Origin: a virus | Direction: 5' to 3' (one strand) | DNA length: 53,248 nucleotides | IMG/VR virus record: IMGVR_UViG_3300049489_000151 | Coordinates: 1 to 53,248 of that record | Part shown: piece after piece, positions 37,179-45,926 of the stretch | How positions within the stretch are numbered: the stretch's first letter is position 1 | How the letters are laid out: every line of letters begins with the position of its first letter | The notes under the pieces: model-generated | The model's database searches: none | The model's input: only the letters and a program-made list of their open reading frames with translations | What the model was told of the DNA's origin: nothing | Program-made: the position numbers and the translations under genes

Positions 37179-37393
37179 GCGTACTCCCAGGTTCCGTCAG
37201 GATTGATGACAACCATTGTGCTGATACCACCCGGCTGGTAGTCCACGTCAGGGTAGAGGTGTAGCTGCACCTTCTGAGGTGTTATGAACCACCTACGGAA
37301 GGTGTCCTGCTTCTTTAGGTCCACCATGGTCAGCAGCTCTTGGAGGGTGTAGTCGGTGGGCGGGTTGTCGGTCTTCTTGTTCTTTCGTTTCAT
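37175..37393 (-). CDS. Hypothetical protein, 72 residues
   Basis: Basic N-terminus (MKRKNKKTDNPP), then YTLQELLTMVDLKKQDTFRR, which could be a helix-turn-helix, and a strand-rich end. Coupled both sides by ATGA. No family recognised. Confidence 0.72.
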   Translation of the reverse strand: MKRKNKKTDNPPTDYTLQELLTMVDLKKQDTFRRWFITPQKVQLHLYPDVDYQPGGISTMVVINPDGTWEYA

Positions 37394-37710
37394 TCTATGC
37401 CTGCTATCTCTAGGAAGTCGTCTTCGTTTAGTGTGACGTAGCGTCTGCCGTTGATATCAACTTGCCATACGGGGATACGACCCTCTAGCACAGCACGCTT
37501 GGTCAGGTCTTGCATGTCCTTGTCTTTGACGCTGAATGACTTGGCGTTGGGGAGCGTCTTGGCCTTGTTCTCAATGAGGAAGTCATGTGCACGTACGTCA
37601 GCCTTCCTGACCCACCCGGCACCTGACATGGCGTTACGAGATCCTTTGTAGGTGTCAGCCGTGCGCTTCTCTTGCCGGTCGGATACCTTCTGAACTGCGG
37701 TCCTACTCAT
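37390..37710 (-). CDS. Small PD-(D/E)XK-like nuclease
   Basis: The 106-residue product has GSRNAMSGAGWVRKADVRAH then DFLIENKAKTLPNAKSFSVK, a D...ExK-type active site, and ends GRRYVTLNEDDFLEI. I associate this pattern with small phage Holliday-junction or recombination endonucleases. It lies next to recA, which fits. The start overlaps nothing but is preceded by a short gap after the stop upstream. Confidence 0.7.
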   Translation of the reverse strand: MSRTAVQKVSDRQEKRTADTYKGSRNAMSGAGWVRKADVRAHDFLIENKAKTLPNAKSFSVKDKDMQDLTKRAVLEGRIPVWQVDINGRRYVTLNEDDFLEIAGIE

Positions 37711-37711
37711 A

Positions 37712-38008
37712 TCAGAGTCGTCCCCAGTCTTCGTTCCTCATCATCTCCATGATCCCAGCTTCCGTATTCTGGATGTAGTCATTCATGGCGTTCCTCATCA
37801 TCTCCATGATCTCAGCTTCCGTATTCTGGATGTAGTCATTCATGTGCATCAAGTTGTACGAGTACTTGCAGCAGCCGTCGTTCATGTAGAAGTCGGGGCC
37901 CCCACATCCGGGACATAGATCCTCTGGGGAGGGTTCTTCGTAGACCTCTAAGATCGGGTCACCTGGGTCGTCAACCAGGTCAACCTCTGGGTCAGGGACG
38001 ATGATCAT
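37712..38008 (-). CDS. VPDP protein with internal tandem repeat
   Basis: The product starts MIIVPDPEVDLVDDPGD, has a small zinc-like cluster (CPGCGG, CC) and then two copies of a 19-residue unit (NDYIQNTEAEIMEMMRN). The unit is encoded by a 57-base direct repeat with one difference in about 55 bases, so the duplication is recent. ATG at 38008 chosen over TTG four codons earlier. Function unknown. Confidence 0.75.
   Translation of the reverse strand: MIIVPDPEVDLVDDPGDPILEVYEEPSPEDLCPGCGGPDFYMNDGCCKYSYNLMHMNDYIQNTEAEIMEMMRNAMNDYIQNTEAGIMEMMRNEDWGRL
37733..37845. repeat. 57-base tandem direct repeat
   Basis: Copies begin at 37733 and 37790 and differ at one base (CCC versus CTC). The period is 19 codons, so copy number can change without a frameshift. 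Confidence 0.92.
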
Positions 38009-38375
38009 GGTCAAGCTCAATGCCAGCAGCAGCCAGATGAGCCTCCACAGCAGCGAACACGATGTCCCTAGTGCCCTCTAGATCTCCTAAGTGGTCGTAG
38101 GCAAGGTAAGGGTCTCCTGGGGAGGGAGGAGACAGGGGGCCACCGGTAACTGGCCGAGTACGCTTATGGGCTGGAACTGTGCCACCACCAAGGCGAATAG
38201 CGGGGAGGTGCTGGTCTGCCCAGGACTCTTTGCCAGCAAGGATCTCGTCGGAGCGCTGTGCCCACACAAAAGCGGCGAGCTGCAGTGCTGACATATCTCC
38301 AGCGTGTACGGCAGTAGCCATGTATTCCAAGGCCAGCACGCACTGGGTGTAAGGGTCTGGGCGCATGGAAGTCAT
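37992..38375 (-). CDS. Hypothetical protein, 127 residues
   Basis: Helical protein with ALEYMATAVHAGDMSALQLA and a C-terminal helix that ends in a histidine/aspartate-rich tail (ELDHDHRP). The middle is proline/glycine-rich. It follows recA with an ATGA overlap. No family recognised. Confidence 0.75.
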   Translation of the reverse strand: MTSMRPDPYTQCVLALEYMATAVHAGDMSALQLAAFVWAQRSDEILAGKESWADQHLPAIRLGGGTVPAHKRTRPVTGGPLSPPSPGDPYLAYDHLGDLEGTRDIVFAAVEAHLAAAGIELDHDHRP

Positions 38376-39460
38376 GCTACTTCGGTTTCGACTGCGCTGT
38401 CAAGTTCTTCTTCCACGCCTATCTGCAGACCGAACGAAGGGGGCCCCCCACCCAGGACAGCGTCCATGGCAGCAGTTCGAAGCTCGTCCTGCAGATCAAG
38501 GTCGGCACGAACGTCATCAAAGATAGGAGCCTTACCGTTCCACTTGTAATCACCGTACGAGTACCAAGCACCCTTGCGATCAATGACACCAATAGCCAGA
38601 CACACGTAGACAATGTCCTTGACAAGGTCAAAGTCGCCAGCCTGGAAGCCGTTACCATCAGCAAAGTACACGTCAACCGTGGCCACTTGCTGTGGTCGGT
38701 AGGTCTTGTTCTTCATGACACGACACTTGATGGACTGACCGATGCGATCTTCAATCTTGCTACCATCTGTCAACCACTCGTCCCTGCGAACTTCCATACG
38801 AGTGAAGAAGTAGTAGTTCTTCGCCTTGCCACCGGGAGTTGTGCGGGGGTCTCCATAGGTAACGCCGATCTGGTCACGCCACTGGTTGATAGCGATCATG
38901 GTGCAGGTGCGCTCGTCCTCAGTAAGGGACCGGCGCTGGGCCTTGGCACACTTCTTGAAGAAACGAGAGAGGATCTGTGCCCCCGTAGCAACGGAAGCCT
39001 CATCCATCTTCTTGCTCACCTCGGTAGAGGTGACTAGAGCTGGGAGTGAGTCGATGATCAAGCAGTCTACTGCTCGCTGCTCAATAGCCTTGAGAGCTAG
39101 CTCCAGAGCGGGCTCCATCTCGTTGGTCTCCAACACCCAGAGACGATCCAGGTCTACACCAAACGACGCAGCGTAGGAAGGAACGTACTCCTCTGCTGCG
39201 ATCCACATGCACGTCCAGTCGGGGTCCAAAGACTGGTTGGCAGCTACAGTGCGGTAGCACAGAGCAGTCTTACCAGACGACTCTTCTCCAACGACCTCAT
39301 TCCACTGGTTAGCTGCCCAGCCACCACCCAGAGCTAGGTCGTAAGCGAGGATACCGGTAGTGGTGCGGGGAATCTCTTGGCGGGCGGCGCTGCCCTTGAG
39401 CAGTACTTCTGTGCCGAACTTCTTGTTGATCTCTGCTGCTAGAACGTCTAGTGTTGACAT
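38372..39460 (-). CDS. recA: RecA-like recombinase
   Basis: The 362-residue protein has Walker A GEESSGKTA (near residue 58), Walker B CLIIDSLPALV, and the RecA-type core with a loop around INQWRDQIGVTYGDPRTTPG. It catalyses homologous strand exchange for phage recombination and replication restart. It lies beside a resolvase-like and a Cas4-like nuclease, forming a recombination group. Its leader has AAGACAAAGAA, also found before the SSB-like gene. Confidence 0.92.
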   Translation of the reverse strand: MSTLDVLAAEINKKFGTEVLLKGSAARQEIPRTTTGILAYDLALGGGWAANQWNEVVGEESSGKTALCYRTVAANQSLDPDWTCMWIAAEEYVPSYAASFGVDLDRLWVLETNEMEPALELALKAIEQRAVDCLIIDSLPALVTSTEVSKKMDEASVATGAQILSRFFKKCAKAQRRSLTEDERTCTMIAINQWRDQIGVTYGDPRTTPGGKAKNYYFFTRMEVRRDEWLTDGSKIEDRIGQSIKCRVMKNKTYRPQQVATVDVYFADGNGFQAGDFDLVKDIVYVCLAIGVIDRKGAWYSYGDYKWNGKAPIFDDVRADLDLQDELRTAAMDAVLGGGPPSFGLQIGVEEELDSAVETEVA

Positions 39461-39492
39461 GTCTTCTTCTTTGTCTTAGGTGTTTGGTTTGA

Positions 39493-39879
39493 TTAGGAAG
39501 TAGCCCAGGTGGACTGGTCTGCTTGAGCAAACCGTCCATTCCACCCGCATTCAAAGCACTTGGGGCTGGGTGACACCATAGTGCCGTCGTTCTTCATGAT
39601 GGCCTGTCCAGCCTGAGAGAACAGGTTACCGCTACCACAGTTAGGGCAGCGACGATCACCGTCCGTCCTCCTAGCGTCACCACCCTTGGAAGAATTGCTA
39701 CTAAGGAATGCAGAAAGGTTAGGTGGAGGTGGTTCTTGTACTGTAGTTGCAGCGGGTGGGGGAGTCGATGGATAGGGCTGCGGAGCGGGGGTGGAGGGAA
39801 CTGCTTGGGGGCCTACCGAGATCCCACGTGCAGGGGGGGTAGTTACCCCCAGACGCCTTGCGTACCAGTCACTGCTCAT
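39493..39879 (-). CDS. Proline-rich protein with zinc ribbon
   Basis: The 128-residue product begins MSSDWYARRLGV, continues with a long proline-rich linker and ends in a zinc ribbon (CPNCGSGNLF ... CFECGWNG). The ATG lies inside the end of the upstream gene (11-base overlap). A tail-type zinc ribbon next to recA and polA suggests a replisome adaptor. Confidence 0.75.
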   Translation of the reverse strand: MSSDWYARRLGVTTPPARGISVGPQAVPSTPAPQPYPSTPPPAATTVQEPPPPNLSAFLSSNSSKGGDARRTDGDRRCPNCGSGNLFSQAGQAIMKNDGTMVSPSPKCFECGWNGRFAQADQSTWATS

Positions 39880-40441
39880 CGTCAGACTCCTCCACAGGAG
39901 CAGGTGCGGGGTCGTCGTCGTGCATAGGATCGGGTCCCATAGTTGGAGGGGGCCAAGCGGCGGCAGGCTCAGCAACCATGCGGTTGTCCTGGAGTAGGAC
40001 CTCGTACTCAGCCATGGTGTCTGCGTAGTTATCTGGAGCCTTGATAGGGAGCATTGTCTTTGGGTTGACGTGCACCTCTTCGATCTCTACAGCGTCTAGG
40101 TCGTTGATGGTGATGAGACCAGAGCGATGGAGCGCCTGCAACGCCGCAATCGTGAACGTCATGAGGGTAGCCTGGTGCTGGAGCTTGAACATGTCGGGAA
40201 ACTCGTGACCAACCATCTTCTCCATGGCCCCAACGAACCACTCAGTCTGCTGCTCTACCTGCTCCCCTACACCAAGTACCCTGAGCTTAGCCCAGCTACG
40301 CATAACGTTCTTTGTCTCGGAGAACCGAACGTCCTTGCCAGTGGGAACGAACCCAGCGCTCTCAGCGATCTCCTGCCCGTTCATGGGGTCAAGAGATAGC
40401 AGAAACATACGCTCTTCGTTCTTGAGGCGGTCAATTGTCAT
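39869..40441 (-). CDS. Hypothetical replication-block protein
   Basis: The 190-residue product has a helical N-terminal domain (MTIDRLKNEERMFLLSL), a hydrophobic middle (FTIAALQALHRSG) and an acidic proline-rich tail ending VEESDDEQ. AAGG lies nine bases before the ATG at 40441; an ATG at 40465 would overlap polA. Position between polA and recA implies a replication role. Confidence 0.75.
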   Translation of the reverse strand: MTIDRLKNEERMFLLSLDPMNGQEIAESAGFVPTGKDVRFSETKNVMRSWAKLRVLGVGEQVEQQTEWFVGAMEKMVGHEFPDMFKLQHQATLMTFTIAALQALHRSGLITINDLDAVEIEEVHVNPKTMLPIKAPDNYADTMAEYEVLLQDNRMVAEPAAAWPPPTMGPDPMHDDDPAPAPVEESDDEQ

Positions 40442-40451
40442 GATGTCATCC

Positions 40452-42539
40452 TTACTTAGCGTCATACCAAGACCCTGCTGAATCGGCGTTGACTTCGATA
40501 GGTATACCCATGATAACAGCTCCATTTCCCATAGCGTTCGCTAGCTCTGACTTCCAGAGTGGTGCATCTTCTGCTGGCACGGATATTACCAGCTCGTCGT
40601 GCACTTGCACAAGCATCTTGCAAGATGGGTACGGCAGCATCTTGTGTACCTTGACCATGGCTGCCTTACAGATCTCTGACGCAGTGCCCTGTACTACGTG
40701 GTTGACCGCCTGCCTCTCGGCTCGGTACACATCGTAGATGTTAGAAGATTGCAGCTCCGGTAGCCTACGACGACGACCTCCTAGAGTCTCTGAGTACCCA
40801 AGGCGGTGAGCAGATTTAGCTACCTCCTTCTTCCAAGCAGTGAGCTGCGAGAAGGTGGAGTCGTACCCTTCGATGACGCTCTCAGCGTGCGCTAATGGGA
40901 TGCCTGCCTTCTCTGCGAGCAGCTTAGCGGTGCCCCCGTACCCGATGAGGAAGTTAGGCATCTTCCCGTAGAGCTGTCGTTCATCTGGGGTGATGTCTTC
41001 GGGGGCCTTGCTGAGGATGGCAGCTGCCGTAGCTGTGTGCAGGTCGTACTGATTCTCAATGAAGATCTGGGACATGGCGGGGTCCTCAGAGAACATGCAC
41101 ATGACTCGCAGTTCGATCTGTGAGTAGTCAGCTACGATGAGTAGGTCGGACGGCTCTGCCACGAACAAGCTACGCACCTTGCCATCACGAGGGATGTTCT
41201 GGAGGTTGGGGTTGCTGGAAGACAACCTTCCAGTTGCAGCCCGGTGTAGGTGGAACTGTGGGTGCAGCCTACTCTTGTTCAGCTGGGGGCGGAGTCCGTC
41301 AACGTACGTGGACTTCATCTTCTTGACCTCCTGCCAACGGAGCATCAGACCAATCAGTGGGTGCTCACCCTTCAACTTCTCCAGTACGGAAGAGTCAGTA
41401 GATGGCTCACCTCCTGGTGTCTTCTTGGTTGGCTTGAGCCCCAGACCTCCCTCGCTCTTCTTGTTGAAGAGCAGGGCACGCTTGTCCACAGTGGAGTCAG
41501 GGTTAAACCCCAAAGGGGCACCCTCATTAGCCATGTCGAGAAGGATCTGGTTCAGCTCCAGCTCCAGCTCCTGGCCTAGCTTCTTCATAGCACGCTGGTT
41601 GACCTGGATGCCGTTCATCTCCATCTGTGCGAGCACAGGGAGCGTGGCCTGGTCAGCAAACGTAGCCTTGAGCAGCTTGGGAACACGACTGATCTTGCGC
41701 CAGAGACGACGGTACATCATCCACGTCCATCGAACGTCAAGGTGTACGTACTCACACGCCAGGCTGAACGGCTCGTAGTTGATGGTCTTGCCCAGCTTGC
41801 CGTGCCTGTGGTATGGGTCGTACTTGTCGAACTCATGAGCGATGATCCCCTGGAGGGAGTACTTCATGAGGTTCTCGTCCATAATGTGCTCAAGGAGCTG
41901 GGTATCTACATATGAACCCTTGGGTAGGCCCCCCAAGTACTTAGCAATCGACTTGCAGTCAAACTTGATGTTGTGTCCGATCTTGACGATCGTCTCGTCC
42001 AAGAAGATAGGTCCTAGTACTTCAAACACCTGTTCCTGAGTGAGCTGAGAGGGAGGGGGAGCAAACACAGGGGGGACGAAGTACTTAGCCTTAGCCATGG
42101 ACTCGTTGCCGTTAGCTAGGATCTTACGGTAGCCCTCGGGGGGCGTAGTGCTACCGTCTCCTATCTCTGCTGGTAGGAGCATCTCACCATTGAGATGCCC
42201 CATTGGTATAGCCCATGACATGTGGTCAACAGCGATGCCTATCCAGAACACCTCGTTACGTAGGGTGTCCACCGCCAGCTCGTCTGTCCAGCGGTCTTCG
42301 ATCGCCTTACGTGAGCGCTCTACAACCTGCGGGTTGTGGGACTTGAGGGTGGCTTTCTTCTCTTCCCACTCCTCATCGATCATGTCAAGCACGTCGCTAT
42401 GTCGTGAGATGTGCCCACGTGTCTCGACGTCGAACACAAACTCACCTGAGTTACGGATAGCTTCGGCTACCTCTTGTAGACCTTCTAGTGTGACGACACA
42501 CGGGGTCGAGAGACCCCGTGTGCCTGCGTAGCTTGTCAC
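40452..42539 (-). CDS. polA: DNA polymerase I family A with proofreading domain
   Basis: The 695-residue enzyme has a 3'-5' exonuclease domain with motifs FDVET (D37, E39), GHNIKFDCKS and YVHLDVRWTW. The polymerase domain has motif A DYSQIELRV, O-helix ERQLYGKMPNFLIGYGG and motif C VQVHDELVIS. There is no 5' nuclease domain. It is the likely replicative polymerase of the phage. GTG start with GAGG nine bases upstream. Confidence 0.95.
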   Translation of the reverse strand: MTSYAGTRGLSTPCVVTLEGLQEVAEAIRNSGEFVFDVETRGHISRHSDVLDMIDEEWEEKKATLKSHNPQVVERSRKAIEDRWTDELAVDTLRNEVFWIGIAVDHMSWAIPMGHLNGEMLLPAEIGDGSTTPPEGYRKILANGNESMAKAKYFVPPVFAPPPSQLTQEQVFEVLGPIFLDETIVKIGHNIKFDCKSIAKYLGGLPKGSYVDTQLLEHIMDENLMKYSLQGIIAHEFDKYDPYHRHGKLGKTINYEPFSLACEYVHLDVRWTWMMYRRLWRKISRVPKLLKATFADQATLPVLAQMEMNGIQVNQRAMKKLGQELELELNQILLDMANEGAPLGFNPDSTVDKRALLFNKKSEGGLGLKPTKKTPGGEPSTDSSVLEKLKGEHPLIGLMLRWQEVKKMKSTYVDGLRPQLNKSRLHPQFHLHRAATGRLSSSNPNLQNIPRDGKVRSLFVAEPSDLLIVADYSQIELRVMCMFSEDPAMSQIFIENQYDLHTATAAAILSKAPEDITPDERQLYGKMPNFLIGYGGTAKLLAEKAGIPLAHAESVIEGYDSTFSQLTAWKKEVAKSAHRLGYSETLGGRRRRLPELQSSNIYDVYRAERQAVNHVVQGTASEICKAAMVKVHKMLPYPSCKMLVQVHDELVISVPAEDAPLWKSELANAMGNGAVIMGIPIEVNADSAGSWYDAK

Positions 42540-42549
42540 TCAGTTGACC

Positions 42550-43236
42550 TCAGGAAAGGTCTTCTGCTGCAACGTCCACCAGCGTCTTGCGCTGAGGGAT
42601 GGGGACGATGCTCTCGTCGTACAGCTTGCCCATCAGGTCACGCATCTCGTCCTCATCGATGGGGGCCATGCGATAGTCCTCTGCGAGGTCACGCTCACGC
42701 ACCATGTTGAAGTTGGTCTGGGACGACGTGCCGGTACCAGAGCGAGAGACCGCCCAGTAGTGCTTGTCGATGGGGCCAGTGGTCTGGTTGATGTGGAAGT
42801 TCTTGAGCTGGTCCATGACACGGACGCCAGCCTCCAAGGACTTGATGATGGGCTCACCAGCGCTGTCAAGCAGCGCCACGTTGAACGCAAACCGAGCCTG
42901 CGGGCGGTCCCCAGCCTGGCAAAGCGGGCAGCCCTTAGGGTCCAGCTTGTCGATGCAGGTAAAGGACTTCTGGCCCTGGCGCTCAATCCAGTGAACGTGG
43001 AACGAGGTGTAAGGCTCTGACTCCAGGAACTTGATGACCTGGATGTCGTTGCTGATCTTGAGCCGGTCAGCAAACGGAGAGTCCTTCTGGCGTGTCTCCT
43101 CTGCGTTACCCCAGCCACGGCGAATAGCCTTACGGCTGATCTGTCTGGCAGCGGGGGCCGACTCCTCTACTTCGGGAGCCTCTTCGGCTGCGTCCTTGGT
43201 GAGTGTGTCGGTGTCTTCGTAGTCGTACTTACCCAT
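42550..43236 (-). CDS. Single-stranded DNA-binding protein-like (gp32 type)
   Basis: The 228-residue product has an acidic N-terminus, then a core with KFLESEPYTSFHVHWIER and GCPLCQAGDRPQARFAFNVA, with cysteines C-x2-C and an earlier C that can hold zinc as in T4 gp32. It lies directly upstream of polA, a usual place for SSB. The assignment rests on pattern and context; its C-terminus is not as acidic as in typical SSBs. Confidence 0.7.
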   Translation of the reverse strand: MGKYDYEDTDTLTKDAAEEAPEVEESAPAARQISRKAIRRGWGNAEETRQKDSPFADRLKISNDIQVIKFLESEPYTSFHVHWIERQGQKSFTCIDKLDPKGCPLCQAGDRPQARFAFNVALLDSAGEPIIKSLEAGVRVMDQLKNFHINQTTGPIDKHYWAVSRSGTGTSSQTNFNMVRERDLAEDYRMAPIDEDEMRDLMGKLYDESIVPIPQRKTLVDVAAEDLS

Positions 43237-43280
43237 GGGGTGGTACCTATCTTTCTTTGTCTTGTCTTGGATGGAGTGTC

Positions 43281-43745
43281 TTAGTCTTGAGGGTAATTCT
43301 GCATGTGACGGCGGAAACCGTCCCAGTCTCCCGCTGTGTAGTCCCGTAAACAGAACCGCTCAGCGGCAGCTACTAAGTATAGCACCTGCTCACGGCTGTA
43401 AAGCCGTTTACCCTTAGCAGGTTTCCCAGGGATCTGCTCCCCAGATGGTTTGGGAGTACGGTACTTGGGGGCGGGTAGCCACCCTTTCGACTCCCAGGAT
43501 CTTAAGGTGATAGCACTTCGGCCTACTGCCTTGGCGACCTCACCGATGGTATAGAACTCACGAGTCTTTCCCCCGATAGCCCAAGTCGTAGACTTTAGCT
43601 CATTGATGTCGAACCCGTCAACCTTCTCTGGCTTATTACCAGCATTCTTGAGAGGCTTCTTACCGGGAACAGTTGGAGCATCATCAGTAGGAGGAGCAGG
43701 CTTGTCAAACTTCGACAGGATGTCGTCCCAGTTCTGCTTAGCCAT
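43281..43745 (-). CDS. MerR-type helix-turn-helix protein
   Basis: The 154-residue product has a disordered, lysine/proline-rich first part and then FYTIGEVAKAVGRSAITLRS with WESKGWLP, the classical MerR DNA-binding domain. It ends LYSREQVLYLVAAAERFCL. It could regulate the replication operon. The upstream membrane gene overlaps its start by eight bases. Confidence 0.88.
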   Translation of the reverse strand: MAKQNWDDILSKFDKPAPPTDDAPTVPGKKPLKNAGNKPEKVDGFDINELKSTTWAIGGKTREFYTIGEVAKAVGRSAITLRSWESKGWLPAPKYRTPKPSGEQIPGKPAKGKRLYSREQVLYLVAAAERFCLRDYTAGDWDGFRRHMQNYPQD

Positions 43746-43887
43746 TGCGCTCCTCTATCAGAAGTCCAAGCCAACCAGTGGCTGCTAGCCACCCAAACGT
43801 AGCCGATAGATTACCTGTGGTAACGGCGGTGATGGCATTAAGCACTGAGACAAACAATACGATGTAGAAGAACCAGTTGGGTAGCAT
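43738..43887 (-). CDS. Small two-helix membrane protein
   Basis: The 49-residue product has two hydrophobic segments (NWFFYIVLFVSVLNAITA and FGWLAATGWLGLLI). TGATG couples it to the DnaQ-like gene. Function unknown. Confidence 0.75.
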   Translation of the reverse strand: MLPNWFFYIVLFVSVLNAITAVTTGNLSATFGWLAATGWLGLLIEERNG

Positions 43888-44555
43888 CACGCCACCGGTT
43901 CGTTCTCGTAGTAGGGCTCGTCCAACGGGTCGAGTTGGCCACCCTTACCAAGCAGCGTGATGAGATCCTGTGCCTGTGCGTAGGCATCTGACAGGGGATG
44001 GTGCGGGTGACGGGGCCGGTGGGCTCGTAAGTGGTTAGCGTGCCAGTCAGAACTAGATGCGGCCCCGAACGCCATGCTCCTCAAGCACAGGGTGCGATAG
44101 TGAAACGGGTTGGGGACACCGGAGCGATTGAACATGTCCAACGTCCAAGCAAAGTCAAAGCTGACCGGGTTAGCTACGAAGATACGATCTTCCCAACCGG
44201 AGCCATACTGAGAGACCCACGCCTCAAAGCGCTCAGCCACCAAGGGTAGTCCGTAGCGTGACAGATGCCTGTCTGCGTAGGCCTCCCCCGCTACGAATGG
44301 GTCGATGGCTTCGACTCCTTTCCAGAACTTAAGGGTAGAGTTTGGCAGAAGTGCTTGAATGATGGGGTCACTAGGTGGAAGCTGCCACAAAGTGGGAAGG
44401 GGGGGCGTCCTGACACGTTCATAGAACGTGTCAACGATCCAGCCGTCATAGGATACTGCGACGGCCCCAATACTGAGCAAGTGGGAGTGCGAGTCACCGG
44501 GCACTAGACCGGAAGTCTCTACGTCTACTGAGAAGTAGGTTAGGTCAGTACTCAA
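43887..44555 (-). CDS. DnaQ-like DEDDh 3'-5' exonuclease
   Basis: The 222-residue protein has FSVDVETSG (DxE), a later NPVSFDFAWTLD and HHPLSDAYAQAQD (HxxxxD), the DEDDh order. It may proofread or trim DNA or RNA beside the family A polymerase. The start is a TTG with AGGAGGAG close before it, and the upstream gene ends 11 bases inside this one. TTG starts are rare in the window. Confidence 0.88.
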   Translation of the reverse strand: MSTDLTYFSVDVETSGLVPGDSHSHLLSIGAVAVSYDGWIVDTFYERVRTPPLPTLWQLPPSDPIIQALLPNSTLKFWKGVEAIDPFVAGEAYADRHLSRYGLPLVAERFEAWVSQYGSGWEDRIFVANPVSFDFAWTLDMFNRSGVPNPFHYRTLCLRSMAFGAASSSDWHANHLRAHRPRHPHHPLSDAYAQAQDLITLLGKGGQLDPLDEPYYENEPVA

Positions 44556-44997
44556 CTTGCTCCTCCTGTGTTACTTTGACAGCCCAACTTGTAGAGACAT
44601 CAAAGAAGTCTTCGATGGTGGGCCCCCCTTCTTCTGCGTGCTCAAACATGTAGCCAGAGAATGAGTCTTCTGTTAGCTCTCTGTGCTCGGGGACCATGGT
44701 AGTACCCTTCTCCCAAGCATCAGCATCCCTGGACTTGAGGTACTCCTCTGCCCTCTCTGAGTTGAAGCGCACAGTCTTGCGAGCTTCGTGCTTGATCATG
44801 TAGTCGTGGCCAGGTAGCCACACGTGACCGTTCTCGTCACGCTGACCAAAGTCTTCCAACATGCTCTTGATCATCTGCTTGAGCTGCTCTTCACGCTCTT
44901 GCGAAGTCTTCGTCATGTGCTTCTGGTCTGTGAACGACTTGGCTATGCGATCCAGCCTATCTGGATCGACACCCTCCGGTTCAGGTACTTCGTACAT
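44545..44997 (-). CDS. Hypothetical protein with VPEP N-terminus
   Basis: The 150-residue product begins MYEVPEPEGVDPDRLDRIAK, a variant of the VPDP motif, followed by a coiled-coil helix (REEQLKQMIKSMLEDF) and an acidic C-terminal half. I use the ATG at 44997; a longer frame would overlap the lipoprotein gene. No family recognised. Confidence 0.75.
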   Translation of the reverse strand: MYEVPEPEGVDPDRLDRIAKSFTDQKHMTKTSQEREEQLKQMIKSMLEDFGQRDENGHVWLPGHDYMIKHEARKTVRFNSERAEEYLKSRDADAWEKGTTMVPEHRELTEDSFSGYMFEHAEEGGPTIEDFFDVSTSWAVKVTQEEQVEY

Positions 44998-45004
44998 CCG
45001 TGTA

Positions 45005-45568
45005 TCACTCTTCACCGGTGCTGAACTCAGCGGTGGGGGCACCAGTCAGCACGACTTGCTTGGAGGTGGCGTCCCACTCGGCTGGACCTGCCAGTGTGGA
45101 AACAAAGCCCTCCCAGTAGCTGGCGTATCCCTTTCCGTCCTCATCCACACAGATGACAGTGGTACCGGTAGTGTCAGCGGTGTAGAGACCGTTGGCCTCC
45201 AGCTGTGGCAGGGTGATGGTCCCCTCGTGCTTCGTGATGATCTTCTGAGGGTTGGTGAGCTGCCACGAGCCTGGAATGGGGAACCCAATCGAAGGACACT
45301 GGTGGATCGGGTCAGTGACCCCCTGGTTGAAGAAGAACGACGTCGTGACGGTGGCATTCGCCTGCGCCGTCTGGATGTCAATCATGTTCTGACGAAGCTG
45401 TGACGAGTTGAACACGGGAACCGGCTGGGACTGGAGGTACTGGTCGAGCTGGTCGTCCCCAACCTGCTCCTCCTTTTCCGTCCCACCACCCCCACTCTCC
45501 ACCCCACAGGCAGAGAGGGCGAGGATGGCAGCGACGGCAGCAGCGGTGATCTTGGTAGCGGTTCTCAT
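45005..45568 (-). CDS. Lipoprotein, possible superinfection-exclusion factor
   Basis: The 187-residue product has a signal peptide ending in the lipobox LSAC (C21), so it should be lipidated and anchored on the outer face of the membrane. Behind it is a disordered glycine/glutamate-rich linker and a domain with two cysteines (QCPSIG and VICVDED). Actinophage lipoproteins can block re-infection; that role is inferred. It forms a pair with the membrane protein upstream under its own promoter. Confidence 0.85.
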   Translation of the reverse strand: MRTATKITAAAVAAILALSACGVESGGGGTEKEEQVGDDQLDQYLQSQPVPVFNSSQLRQNMIDIQTAQANATVTTSFFFNQGVTDPIHQCPSIGFPIPGSWQLTNPQKIITKHEGTITLPQLEANGLYTADTTGTTVICVDEDGKGYASYWEGFVSTLAGPAEWDATSKQVVLTGAPTAEFSTGEE

Positions 45569-45888
45569 GAGCAGTTCTCCTGTACGAATTGTTGTGCGTT
45601 GAATGGTAGTTGAATGGTATCGGTCAGCTTGGCTGCCGAATCGCAGATGCCATCGATGATGGCAACTCTCTGGTTGGCCGGGATGTTACCCTCTGCCTCA
45701 CCGATGTCGTCCAAGATCTGCTCCACGAGGGCGTTCTGACGCCCGTAAGTGTCTTGCAGAATCTGAGCGTTGCGGTTGGTGCTGTACTCCTTGATGGCAA
45801 AGCCGAGGAAGAACAGTCCTACCACTATCGACAGGACTAGCAAGACGGAGAGGATGATCCCCGCAGTGGTTGCGAATAGCCGTTTCAT
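45565..45888 (-). CDS. Membrane-anchored protein upstream of the lipoprotein
   Basis: The 107-residue product has one N-terminal membrane helix (IILSVLLVLSIVVGLFFLGF) and a soluble part with two cysteines (GICDSAA and ENCS at the end) that could form a disulfide. I use the ATG at 45888; AAGGAG is 12 bases upstream. It is coupled to the lipoprotein by ATGA, so the two probably act together at the cell surface. Confidence 0.82.
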   Translation of the reverse strand: MKRLFATTAGIILSVLLVLSIVVGLFFLGFAIKEYSTNRNAQILQDTYGRQNALVEQILDDIGEAEGNIPANQRVAIIDGICDSAAKLTDTIQLPFNAQQFVQENCS

Positions 45889-45926
45889 AACGTGGTTGTT
45901 CTCCTTGGTAGAGGGTTGATGGGGGC

